Source of the DNA: Desulfobacteraceae bacterium Eth-SRB2
Lineage (GTDB): Bacteria; Desulfobacterota; Desulfobacteria; Desulfobacterales; UBA11574
Reading direction: 5' to 3'
NCBI GenBank assembly: GCA_004193595.1
Contig: RPGQ01000077.1
Location: 136,091-200,090, forward strand
DNA length: 64,000 bases
Shown: positions 39,869-49,693 of the stretch, in pieces
Numbering within the stretch: position 1 is the stretch's first letter
How the letters are laid out: every line of letters begins with the position of its first letter
Position numbers and translations under genes: made by a program
The notes under the pieces: model-generated
The model's database searches: none
Seen by the model: the letters and a program-made list of their open reading frames with translations, nothing else
What the model was told of the DNA's origin: nothing

Positions 39869-40936
39869 TTAGGCCGGGATATAAACACCTCTTTTCAAGC
39901 TCTTAATCCGGCCCTGCTTTTTTGCTTTGCAAATAATATTTCTTATCTGTTTATCGTCAAGCCCTGTTTTTTCTCTAATCCCGGCGACGGTAATACCTTT
40001 TGTGCTTCTTTTGATAATGCCCGCAACCGTGTCAAACAGAGATCTGTCTCTTATTTTGGGTGAAGCCTTTTTGGGTAGTGTTTTGGCTGCGGGCTTTGCG
40101 GTTGTAGCTCCGGCCTTCGCTTTTTTAGATGCAGGCGTTAATGATTTTGTTCTCCTTGAGGCCCCTTTTGGAGCTTTCACACGTTTCTTTTTTACAACAA
40201 CAGGTTCTTCAATATCAATGCCGAACACATCCGCCAGATCTGATTCGGCAATGACCCTTGTCGGTTTTTTCTCGGCTTTCTTAAGTAATTTACGGGTCTT
40301 ATCTTCTACGGCCTGTGTTACCAGATCTTTCATTTTAGCGTTTCGAAGCTTGAAAAATAGGCTCGGGTCGTTATCAAGCCTGGCGCCAATGCCATACAGG
40401 GTTGCAGCCACATGTTTGCACATATAGGCCCAGTCAGGACAACTGCAACTAAAATCAATCTCTTTGGGCGAAGGGAACAGCCCCTTCCCCTGGGCCATGA
40501 ATATTTCGTCTAATGCTTTGGGAAATTTTCCGGCCAAAAGCTCCTGCAAGGAATCCAGTTTTCCTTCACAGGCAGCTTTAAGGTCCTTCCAGATCATTTT
40601 ATTAACAGCCTTTATTTTGATTACTACAGAGTATGGCTTTGATCTTGTTCCCTGAACAAGGGCTTCGACTTTGCCGGAATCTATTTGAAGGTCCAGCACT
40701 GCGCCATGACGGACATAACTGCGCCCCCGGCCAATCCGGTTGCTGTAGTCTGCATACCGTTCAAGGTTGAGGTTCCATGACTTGCCCCACCAGGTCCGAG
40801 CGATAGCCCTTCCTTCAAGAAGAATCGGTTTTATATCAGAATTTTTCTTTCTTAGCTGTTTTAGCTTTCTGGCTGCTTTTGCTTGCTTTTCAGCAACGGA
40901 TACATAACGCGGATAGCCCCAATGTCCCATAATCAT
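39869..40936 (-). CDS. SWIM zinc-finger protein
   Basis: DFSCSCPDWAYMCKHVAATLYGIGARLDNDPSLFFKLRN (CxCxnCxH SWIM); YARTWWGKSWN-like N-terminus; winged-helix-like C-terminus. Confidence 0.88.
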   Translation of the reverse strand: MIMGHWGYPRYVSVAEKQAKAARKLKQLRKKNSDIKPILLEGRAIARTWWGKSWNLNLERYADYSNRIGRGRSYVRHGAVLDLQIDSGKVEALVQGTRSKPYSVVIKIKAVNKMIWKDLKAACEGKLDSLQELLAGKFPKALDEIFMAQGKGLFPSPKEIDFSCSCPDWAYMCKHVAATLYGIGARLDNDPSLFFKLRNAKMKDLVTQAVEDKTRKLLKKAEKKPTRVIAESDLADVFGIDIEEPVVVKKKRVKAPKGASRRTKSLTPASKKAKAGATTAKPAAKTLPKKASPKIRDRSLFDTVAGIIKRSTKGITVAGIREKTGLDDKQIRNIICKAKKQGRIKSLKRGVYIPA

Positions 40937-40974
40937 ACCTTAAATGTATTTTCTGTAACTTCTCAGGTTGTTGA

Positions 40975-41065
40975 GTCCGCCGGAAGCGGACGTTATATAG
41001 AATCGCGAAGCGATTATATAACTTGACAGTATCGGAATTTCATTTTTTTAAAGCGGCGAAGCCGC
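40975..41065. repeat. Cluster of three mini-hairpins, two with GAA loops and one with CGGAA
   Basis: GTCCGC-CGGAA-GCGGAC; GTTATATAGAATCGC-GAA-GCGATTATATAAC; GCGGC-GAA-GCCGC in the SWIM/SNF2 spacer. Confidence 0.6.
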
Positions 41066-41072
41066 GTTACTT

Positions 41073-43751
41073 TTATAATGCTAACTTAAAAAAGTCCATT
41101 AATTCATCATTTTTCATCTCGGTTATCCAGGCATCGCCGGTGCCGGCAACAACGTCTCGTGACAACTTGGCTTTTTCTTCTAACATTTTATCAATCCTCT
41201 CTTCTACAGTAGCTTTGGTCAAAAATTTGTGCACAATAACATTCTTTTTTTGTCCAATCCTGAACGCCCGGTCGGTTGCCTGGTTTTCTACGGCAGGATT
41301 CCACCAGCGGTCAAAATGAATTACATGGTTTGCCTCTGTCAAATTCAACCCGACCCCGCCGACTTTCAGGGATAATACCATAAATGGAACATAACGTTGG
41401 CTTTGAAATTGCTCAATAATCATCTTTCTTTTACCTACGGCCACACTTCCATGCAAAATCAGGCCTTTTCGATTAAAGATGCTTTCCAAAAAATCATGAA
41501 GCGGTTCCGTTATTTCCTTAAATTGTGTAAAAACCAGGACCTTTTCTCTTTTTTCGTATATTGTTTCACAAATTTCACGAAGCCTTAAAAACTTGCCGCT
41601 GTCTTTTTCTTCAAATTCTCCGGTTCCGATATATTGATCCGGGTGATTGCAGATCTGCTTGAATTTCATAAGGGAAGAAAGGATCAGTCCCTTTCTTTGA
41701 ATCCCTTCTGTTTCCGCGATGACCCCCTTTATCTCTTTGATCACATTTTCATATAAAAGGATTTGTTTTTTGCTAAGAGGGGCATATGTTTTCATCTCAA
41801 TCTTTTCCGGGAGGTCGGATATGACCGACCTATCGCTTTTCAAGCGCCTCAAAATGTATGGGCTGATAATTTTACGCAGTCTTGAATATCCGGAGGTGTC
41901 TTGATTTAAGTTTTTTGAAAATTTTTTAAACTCTCCGGCATTCCCGAGCAATCCCGGATTTAAAAAATCGAACAAGGACCAGAGGTCTGACAGCCGGTTC
42001 TCAATAGGAGTGCCTGTCATTACAATCCTGTTCCAGGAAGAGAGCTTTTTTATTGCCTTGGCCTGTTTGGTCCCCGGATTTTTGATGGCCTGGGCCTCAT
42101 CTAAAATGATGTAGTTCCACGAGTATGATTGGAGCCATTGATACTTTTGAACCAAGGCATATGTTGTAATAACAAGATCAAATCCATCCAGTGATTCCTT
42201 GTCTTTTGGCAGGTTCTTTTTCCCTGAATTAGTTCCCGGATGCGCGACATAAAATTTGATGTCAGGTGAAAAACGCCTAATTTCATTTTCCCAGTTGGCA
42301 ATAAGGGAGGCAGGAATTACCAAGAGACTTGCTTTATATGGTTTTCCTGATTCCTTGAGTTTGGATTTCATGAAATTTAAAAAGGCCAGTGCCTGGATGG
42401 TCTTGCCAAGACCCATATCATCTGCCAGACAGGCTCCAAACTGTAAGGAATGCAAGAAATACAACCAGCTTAGCCCTTTCTGTTGATAATCCCTTAACTT
42501 GCCATTAAATGCCTTGCCGGGTTTTACTGACGTAATAAGTTCAGGATTTAGCAGTTTCCGGATGACCGATTTTAGCCATTTTCCGTTTGAAATGCCGCAA
42601 TCTATTTCTTGCGCATTAACATCCAGTAATTTCTCGGGCGCAAGCTGCATCCTAAGGGCTTCCTTTAAGCTAAAACCCTCTTTAGCCATCATTTTTTTTG
42701 CTTTTTCATAGGCATCCAATGTCTGTTTCAGCTTTTCCGGATCAACCGCCACCCATTTGTTTTTAATGAAGGCCAGCCCTTCTGATTCACTTAATAATTG
42801 CCTTGCTTCCTTTTCAGAGATTTGCGTATCCCCGAGAAACAAGCGGGCATTGAAATTTAAGATTGCATCCATGCCGACTAAAGAGGGCTTTGAATCACCA
42901 ACGCTAAAATTTAGTCTTACACTTGCTTTATTGCCTTTCCACCAATTTGGAATTCTGCACAAAATACCTGACTCTTCGTAAACAGGAACCTCTTTTAAAA
43001 AAGAAAATGCATCTCCTGCAGTCCAGACAAAGGGATGAAACAGTTCTCCGGTTTCAAGGAGCTCTGCAATTAGCGGGCTCCTTGCCGCAGCTGTATGAAC
43101 TGTTGCAAGAAGCTCCAGCAGCTTTTCATTATCATTTGCATATTCCTGCAACGCGTGTTTGAGAGGGAGATGTTTGGATCTTCCCTGTTTGTTTATCCCG
43201 GTTGAATACGTTGCCATAAAAGCAAACGGGTACTCGTTACTCTTATTTTCTACAAGATGGAAAAATACTCTGCCCACAAGGTGCACATTTGGGCTGTAAA
43301 TCCTGATAAAATCTTCAGCGGTTCCGTCATAAGATTTAATCGCAAAGGCAAAAGAATGGTTTAATCTTGCCCATACAGCTTCAAGCAATCCGGTGTTTAA
43401 GTATTCCGAACCAATCATCAATGGGGCCTGCTCTACATGCAGCCTCAATTCATCTTTTTCTATCAAAAGCGTGACGTTATGACGCAGGATTTCCAGATCA
43501 GGTGTTTGTCTCAATTTCGTGGCAAAGGCCCCGGTAAAATTTCGCCAGTAATCAAGGGAAGGGGAAAGAGAGACCTGATGATCGCAAAAGCCCAAAAACA
43601 GAAGCCATGAATCGTTATTGGCAGAGAAACGGTTGTATATTTCTTGTTGTAACAGTCGGCAGCTCTTGTTTATGGCCCCCTCTGTGTCCGTCCATTCCAA
43701 CTGGAGGGAACCGTTTGGCATAACAACAACGTTTAATTCTTGATTCAGCAT
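41073..43751 (-). CDS. SNF2-family DEAD/DEAH-box helicase
   Basis: DDMGLGKTIQALAFL, ILDEAQAIKNP, MTGTPIENRLSDLWSLFDFLNPG, GGVGLNLTEANHVIHFDRWWNPAVENQATDRAFRIGQ. Confidence 0.95.
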   Translation of the reverse strand: MLNQELNVVVMPNGSLQLEWTDTEGAINKSCRLLQQEIYNRFSANNDSWLLFLGFCDHQVSLSPSLDYWRNFTGAFATKLRQTPDLEILRHNVTLLIEKDELRLHVEQAPLMIGSEYLNTGLLEAVWARLNHSFAFAIKSYDGTAEDFIRIYSPNVHLVGRVFFHLVENKSNEYPFAFMATYSTGINKQGRSKHLPLKHALQEYANDNEKLLELLATVHTAAARSPLIAELLETGELFHPFVWTAGDAFSFLKEVPVYEESGILCRIPNWWKGNKASVRLNFSVGDSKPSLVGMDAILNFNARLFLGDTQISEKEARQLLSESEGLAFIKNKWVAVDPEKLKQTLDAYEKAKKMMAKEGFSLKEALRMQLAPEKLLDVNAQEIDCGISNGKWLKSVIRKLLNPELITSVKPGKAFNGKLRDYQQKGLSWLYFLHSLQFGACLADDMGLGKTIQALAFLNFMKSKLKESGKPYKASLLVIPASLIANWENEIRRFSPDIKFYVAHPGTNSGKKNLPKDKESLDGFDLVITTYALVQKYQWLQSYSWNYIILDEAQAIKNPGTKQAKAIKKLSSWNRIVMTGTPIENRLSDLWSLFDFLNPGLLGNAGEFKKFSKNLNQDTSGYSRLRKIISPYILRRLKSDRSVISDLPEKIEMKTYAPLSKKQILLYENVIKEIKGVIAETEGIQRKGLILSSLMKFKQICNHPDQYIGTGEFEEKDSGKFLRLREICETIYEKREKVLVFTQFKEITEPLHDFLESIFNRKGLILHGSVAVGKRKMIIEQFQSQRYVPFMVLSLKVGGVGLNLTEANHVIHFDRWWNPAVENQATDRAFRIGQKKNVIVHKFLTKATVEERIDKMLEEKAKLSRDVVAGTGDAWITEMKNDELMDFFKLAL

Positions 43752-43922
43752 TTCTTGGATGGGCCAACCCTCATGTATTTGACTTGCTCACTCCAGAATC
43801 TTTCCAACAGCCAATCTTTTATTTCGTCTAATTGTCAGCGTGTGGCTATTAGTGAATAACATATCAATATGGCATTGTAATTATTGAAAAATTATCTCTT
43901 TCGAAAAAAGTCCATGCAGGGC

Positions 43923-44345
43923 TTAGGTAATATACATTGTATCTACCCTATCCCGACGTTTTAGAAATTCGATTTGTTCATCGATTGTCGAAAACCCGGA
44001 AAGATCCAGTTCCTCAAACTCATCAGGACCGGTATTGGTCTTCATCCTAACATTTTGAACAATTTCTTCCAATTGTTCTTTTGAAATTTTGGGAACTTTG
44101 GTAATCGAGCTTTTTTGCGGTACACCCTTTTTGATTTTGAAATTATAGCTGACCATTTCCAACATGCCGCTAATTTTTTCCTTGGTCAAAATTCGATACT
44201 CAAAATGATAATGACGCCCGGCTATGGGACGAAAATAAAAGAATTTATACAGCCGTTCACCCTTTTTTACGCGGATTAAATAGTGATCCTGTTCAGGGAG
44301 TGGCTTCTTTGTCTTAACGCTTTTGCGTCGGTTTTTCATATTATA
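43923..44345 (-). CDS. Hypothetical protein (DUF6788-like?)
   Basis: ORF with basic N-terminus; a degraded counterpart at ~58770-59190 (+). Confidence 0.5.
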   Translation of the reverse strand, partial: YNMKNRRKSVKTKKPLPEQDHYLIRVKKGERLYKFFYFRPIAGRHYHFEYRILTKEKISGMLEMVSYNFKIKKGVPQKSSITKVPKISKEQLEEIVQNVRMKTNTGPDEFEELDLSGFSTIDEQIEFLKRRDRVDTMYIT

Positions 44346-44401
44346 TACCGCATATAACTTCACGAATGAATAGTGTACTTTTTACTCCACGTTGTTTTTC
44401 C

Positions 44402-45541
44402 TTAAAACAAAAGCTGATAACGGCTTCCCGCTCCTCGTCCAAGCAGTTGGAGAAAATCTTGTTTGGTTAGCGTATTCAGCGCATATTGCACTGTCCGGCG
44501 TGGAAGCCCTGTCTCAGTTACGATATCAGCTACTTTCAAACGCTTCTCCTTACCGGCTTTAAAGCAGCTTAAAACAGCCAGCGACGATTCGGAAAGCTTC
44601 TGTAAGTTTGTATATTTCTGGCGGTAAATTTCAACGTCAGCCAGGGAAGATTTAATAACTTTGATAAAAAACCAGCCCAACGGTTCCAAATTATAATGTG
44701 TAGAATCTGCTTGAAACTTACCGGCCGAACATTGATGCAAAACAGTATAATATAGGGAGCGGTTTTGTTCAATATGGCGGTCAACGGCAACAAAAGAGCT
44801 GATACCCGTTAAATATTTATCTTTTGACTGTAATAAAGCCAGTATAAAAAGAGCCCGTCCGAGCCTTCCATTGCCATCCTGGAAAGGGTGAATGGACAGA
44901 AATCGAAAAACAAACTCGGTGGCAACCAGCAGCGGCCAGGGATGTTTAAGGATGGTATCATTATACCATTTAACCAGTTCTGCCATAGCCGTACTGGTAA
45001 TAATACCCGGCGGTGCCGGATCTAGAACCACTCGATGTTCCCCGGTTTCGTGATTGATAAAAACCACTCGGTTCGACGCTGTTTTATATCCTCCGGCATG
45101 ACTTTCAGCCTCAGGATAATAGCGCAGTAAATCATGATGAAGGCCACGGGTGACAGCTTCGGTTAAAGGGAAAAGCTCATCGGCTTGCAGATAAATGGTT
45201 GTCAATACCTGTCGGCAGCCGACAACCTCCTCAATACTTCGTTCTCTATCTTTTGAGAGTTTGTCCAGAATAAAAGTCCTTTTTTCATCATATGCGGTGG
45301 TTTTGCCGTTCTCATTCAAGACCGTATCTACCCATTCGATTTCCTGATCTGTCAAGACGGCATTTTCTATCCTGGTAGACGCTCCAATATTGCTAATGAG
45401 AGCAAAACGATTCAAATATTTCGCCTCGTCTCCAGATAAGTCCTCCAGGTCTCTATATGTTTCCACAAACAATTCCTGGAGCATTTTCAATTCATTTTCT
45501 ATTTTGGTGCTGGGGGCAAAAGAGAGCATACTAACCCGCAT
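44402..45541 (-). CDS. Fic family protein with C-terminal winged helix
   Basis: Fic motif HPFQDGNGRLGR; C-terminal TGLPRRTVQYALNTLTKQDFLQLLGRG. Confidence 0.93.
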   Translation of the reverse strand: MRVSMLSFAPSTKIENELKMLQELFVETYRDLEDLSGDEAKYLNRFALISNIGASTRIENAVLTDQEIEWVDTVLNENGKTTAYDEKRTFILDKLSKDRERSIEEVVGCRQVLTTIYLQADELFPLTEAVTRGLHHDLLRYYPEAESHAGGYKTASNRVVFINHETGEHRVVLDPAPPGIITSTAMAELVKWYNDTILKHPWPLLVATEFVFRFLSIHPFQDGNGRLGRALFILALLQSKDKYLTGISSFVAVDRHIEQNRSLYYTVLHQCSAGKFQADSTHYNLEPLGWFFIKVIKSSLADVEIYRQKYTNLQKLSESSLAVLSCFKAGKEKRLKVADIVTETGLPRRTVQYALNTLTKQDFLQLLGRGAGSRYQLLF

Positions 45542-45792
45542 TCCTCATTTTATATTAAAGCCGCATGATAAAACCGGAATCGTTTCCATTACAGGTAATT
45601 CTGAAATGTAACATACCATATCGCGCAACAATGCGCAATATAATTTATTCGCTGTTTGCGCATTGTTGCGCAATGTCTGGGGTTGGGAACAAGTTGAGAT
45701 AACGCCTGAAAAGGATATTTTAGGGGCATGAATAGCCATTGGTGGAAAATTTATCTGTTTATTTTTATTGGCTATTCGTTCATTCACTTACA

Positions 45793-46464
45793 TCACCCTA
45801 TCGTTTCTACAAAATATGCTTTATCCCAGATCTCGGCGTCTCCACTAATCTTATCTCTTAATAGAGGAAATTTCTCCAGTATGGCATCGTTGGAAAATTG
45901 TTTAATTCTGTGGACGATTTCCTCTATGGAAAACTCGCCATCCGATTCTACATATAAGTGTACATGATCCGGTGCCAGATAGAGCAGATCCACAAAGCCC
46001 CCGGCTTGTTCACTGCACCTCAGGAAGGTATCACTAACAAAATCAAACAAGTTATTGGCAGGGCTAAAAACAGATCTTCTGAGGGACACATTACAGACAA
46101 AATGGTATTTGAGTTGAACGTATACGCCGTCCGGGTCACGGCCTAATTTCTGTAAGGCTAAGGCCTTTTCATATTTAATCTTGTCAGAATTGAGTAAATC
46201 CAAGAAGAACTTTTCCTTAATTTTTCGCGAGGAACTATAATCACTTACAAACCCTTTGTTTTTTGATGGACCTACAAGTTTGAGCATAGGCTGAAAGGCA
46301 TGACATTCAAAACCTGACCTATCCTGAATGCATCGGTTCAATTCACATAAAACCGATTCCTGAAATTCCAACTCACGACAAAAATTACAATTTCTATGAT
46401 AGCGTGACGCATTTGATTTGACGCATTCCATGCACTTTTCGGGCAGTTCATTTGAAGCTGGCAT
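45793..46464 (-). mobile_element. Y1 (HUH) transposase, RAYT/IS200-like, with N-terminal Cys-cluster
   Basis: LAPDHVHLYVE HxH motif, YVQLKYHFVCNVSLRR; N-terminal CMECVKSN...CNFCREL. Confidence 0.75.
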
Positions 46465-46681
46465 CTTTTCCTTTCACGGTTGATTCTAAAACCATCCTTA
46501 GGGAAATTGTTTTTACGGCATGTCAAAATTTCGTTCGATCACAATCTTGCTAATATTTCATTTACTTTGATTCGTATTTGGCCTGATCTTCACGGATTTC
46601 GATTTGATCAGCAGGTATTTTTACTACTTTTCCATCCCGCCAGATAACTATAGGATCGATTAACAACGTTGTCTATATCGA

Positions 46682-47623
46682 TTATGTCGGATCGGTGACT
46701 GTCGATAGCTTGGAGCCTATATACCCTATTCGCATCATTCCAGGCCCTATAGTCGGATCAAAATATATTCGCCATGCTCCGGGTGTCATCCGACCGTGCC
46801 AAGTAAAAGTGATTTCGTTTTCACCGTGGCAATTGAAGGTTCTATCTTTGCTATATTTTTGCATTGTTGATTCGCTTTCAACAGTTGCCTTAAAGGGAAG
46901 ATTATCAGGTGTAAAGGCTCCTTCATTCCAAGCTGAACAATAAGTTTGAAGTTCAAAAAGCCGCTTAACAGTTTGTCTAAATAGGGGATCACCAGGTTGT
47001 AACGGAAGAATCTGTTTTGCTACATGATTACAAAAAATTAAATTGGAAAACAGCTCTTCTCTTCGATTCCAAAGGTCTTCGCCATTTTGAACACCGGCTT
47101 TCAGTCTATTTTCAATCCATTCTGCAAGCCCATCAACATGAAAAGGATTTGATGCATGTGGAATCTGTACACATTGGGACATTAAATCTCCAATATCATC
47201 AAGCCATTGGGTTTTTATATCAATCATGTTCACTTCCCAATCTTTCGAAGACGGTAGGCTAATTGAGAGGCTTTCAAGAAGATAAGCTATTCCAAAACCA
47301 TACGACCGTACGTCCTAGTAAAAAAAATCCTGAGCCAGCATATCGTTTTTAATTTCAGGAAGGTCGTCCAGCTGAGGGTATTGAGAAATGAGAGATCTGA
47401 AATACCTTCTAGCCTCCAGATCGACGTCTCCATCGTTGCGCCATCTCGCTAAAGGATATTCAAAAGTGAGCAATGTGCTGTTCACATCGATATGCGTCCT
47501 CAAAACACGGTTGACACCGGCAACCGACGCTGATCGAATTGTATTGATAAAGCCGACCATCCATTGCCGTGCTTCTTGGACATCTTTTGCAGGAGTATCA
47601 ATGGACAACTCGTTGAATACCAT
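46682..47623 (-). pseudogene. Copy of the third gene of the DUF262/AAA module (one frameshift)
   Basis: Two ORFs (47315-47680 and 46682-47233) joined by an in-frame reading VRSYGFGIAYLLESLSISLPSSKDWEVN; frameshift at a T8 run near 47320. Confidence 0.6.
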
Positions 47624-48689
47624 GATATACCTGCGTCCATATCCGTTTCCGTCCCAAAACGGAAAAACAACTGGAAACAAACCCGGATTTACATATTGAC
47701 AATACCGATTAAAGCTGGAGCGAAGGCTAAAAATTCAGGACTGCGACTATGTAATCAACTACGATAACTACCTGGAATCCGGCCTGTAGCTTATTCCGCA
47801 GAATGGGCCGGATTGACCGCTGGCGTCTGCCAATGGATACCTGCTATATGGCGCCAATTTCGGCCTTTGAATAATATTACCAGTTAACGAATCTGGTGGC
47901 CGTACTTGAAAATCGGATGACGGTGATGAAATTGGCCGGCTCGGAAATAGACAAGCATTTCACGTCCGACTTAAAGGAGCGTATCGAAGAATTTGATGTT
48001 TCGGAGCAGTCCCAAGTGCCATTGTAATCGTTAAAGCAGATGCAGACATCCGATGATATTGAAACTTCTCAGCTTAATCAATAGGTCTGGATTTCCAAGA
48101 TTCGCTGGAATCATCTTGGTGCGGACTTGATCGCAGAATTGAACTTTGCCAGCGACATGTAAAATGCCCAAAGGCATATACAAATCGATTTAAATAATAC
48201 CTCTGAAATTGCCCTTAAGATCGGAATTCATTGCCTTGTTGATAATTCTGCCAGGCCTCTGGCGTTAATGGAATTCTCGCCACAGCCCTACTGATTTGAT
48301 TTATATCGATAAAGATAAATTGCCTTCGCTTAAAACCGCAGCGCTTTTGATGCCACGTTACGCAGGATAAAGTCGCCTTTGTGCTGCCGAAGTTGATATG
48401 AAGCAGAGGCCATTAAATCTCTGGCGGATTCCATGAAATCCCCGTGGCTGCTGAAGAAGCAGACAAAGAAGGCACCCAAAATAAAATGGGCAAACCGCAA
48501 AAGACGCTGAACGCCGAAGTGATACTTCCAGCCGTAAAGAGACTCATGAAAATATACTACTGAAGATAAATTCCCCGCCGATAATTCGATTTTAATCGCC
48601 CTCGAGCCTGCGGCCGGAATCTATTATGAAATTCAAACAACTCATCGCCGCTATCGCCTGATACCCATCAATTTTTTCAAACAAAAGCC

Positions 48690-49693
48690 GTTTTGGCGGT
48701 TAATCAAGCGCTGACTACCCGAAACTGGCTCATCGGATTTTATATTGCCGAGTTTGAACAAAGCGGTGCAGACCGGGCTCAATACGGCAAGCGGGCCGAT
48801 GGAAATTAAGGTGGCGCAACAACATATTAAAGGGATGTCCTTAAGGAACTCTCCCAAAGCCGTTCCGGACAATTCTTTACTTTGCATTATCCTGGAATAA
48901 GCAGTCACCGACTGCCCTTGAAAAACGGAAAATAAAAAGAAATCCTCGGCATAAATCCCGGAGAGTTAATTGAGAAAGTATCCTTTACACATTTGATTGA
49001 GCTTTCCAAAATAGTCGATCGCTTAAAAAGAGCCTTTTACGAAATTCAGAAATCGCATTTAAAGGCGGCAACTGGTCGAAGTCTCTGAGAACTGAAAAGA
49101 CAGATAACGGTTTCTCCATATTCTTTGAGCGCCCGGCCTGTCAAAAATAAAACTAAGCTGGAGTATAAAATCAAACAGGTCAAGCTGTTCTACCTGGGCG
49201 ATGTTGTCCAAGACCCATTCTTTTTTGAATTCTTAGGCTTAAAACAAAGCGAGGTTGTAAAGGAAAGCGACCTTGAAAGGGCGCTTTTAGTTAACTTGCA
49301 GGTCTTTATCCTGGAACTCGGGCATGGCTTCTGTTTTGAAGCACGCCACAAGCGGATTACCATCGGCGGGGAATATTTTTTTGTTGACCTGGTTTTTTAT
49401 CACAGAATATTAAAATGCCATATCCTGATAGAATTAAAACCCAGGAGTTCAATCATGCCAATTTAGGCCAGCTAAACACTTACCTGAATTACTATAAAAA
49501 GCATGAAATGCAGGATAATGATAATCCTCCGGTAGGCATTCTACTTTGCACGGACAAAAATCATTCTCTGGTTGAATATGCCACCGCCGGAATGGACAGC
49601 AATCTTTTTGTCTCGAAATATATGGTTGTTTTGCCTTCAAACGACGAATTACAGAGATTTATTGAACACGCAATTTCAAAGCGGGAATATTGA
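48690..49693 (+). pseudogene. YhcG/DUF1016-type PD-(D/E)XK nuclease (frameshifted)
   Basis: AEFEQSGADRAQYGKR-like N-terminus; ...FLGLKQSEVVKESDLERALLVNLQVFILELGHGFCFEARHKRITIGGEYFFVDLVFYHRILKCHILIELK + NHANLGQLNTYLNYYKKHE...GILLCTDK. Confidence 0.75.

Larger units (their letters stand above)
43848..47623. repeat. Large inverted duplication, arm 1
   Basis: Reverse complement aligns by eye with 55512-59268, covering third gene, Y1 transposase, Fic and DUF6788-like genes. Confidence 0.85.
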
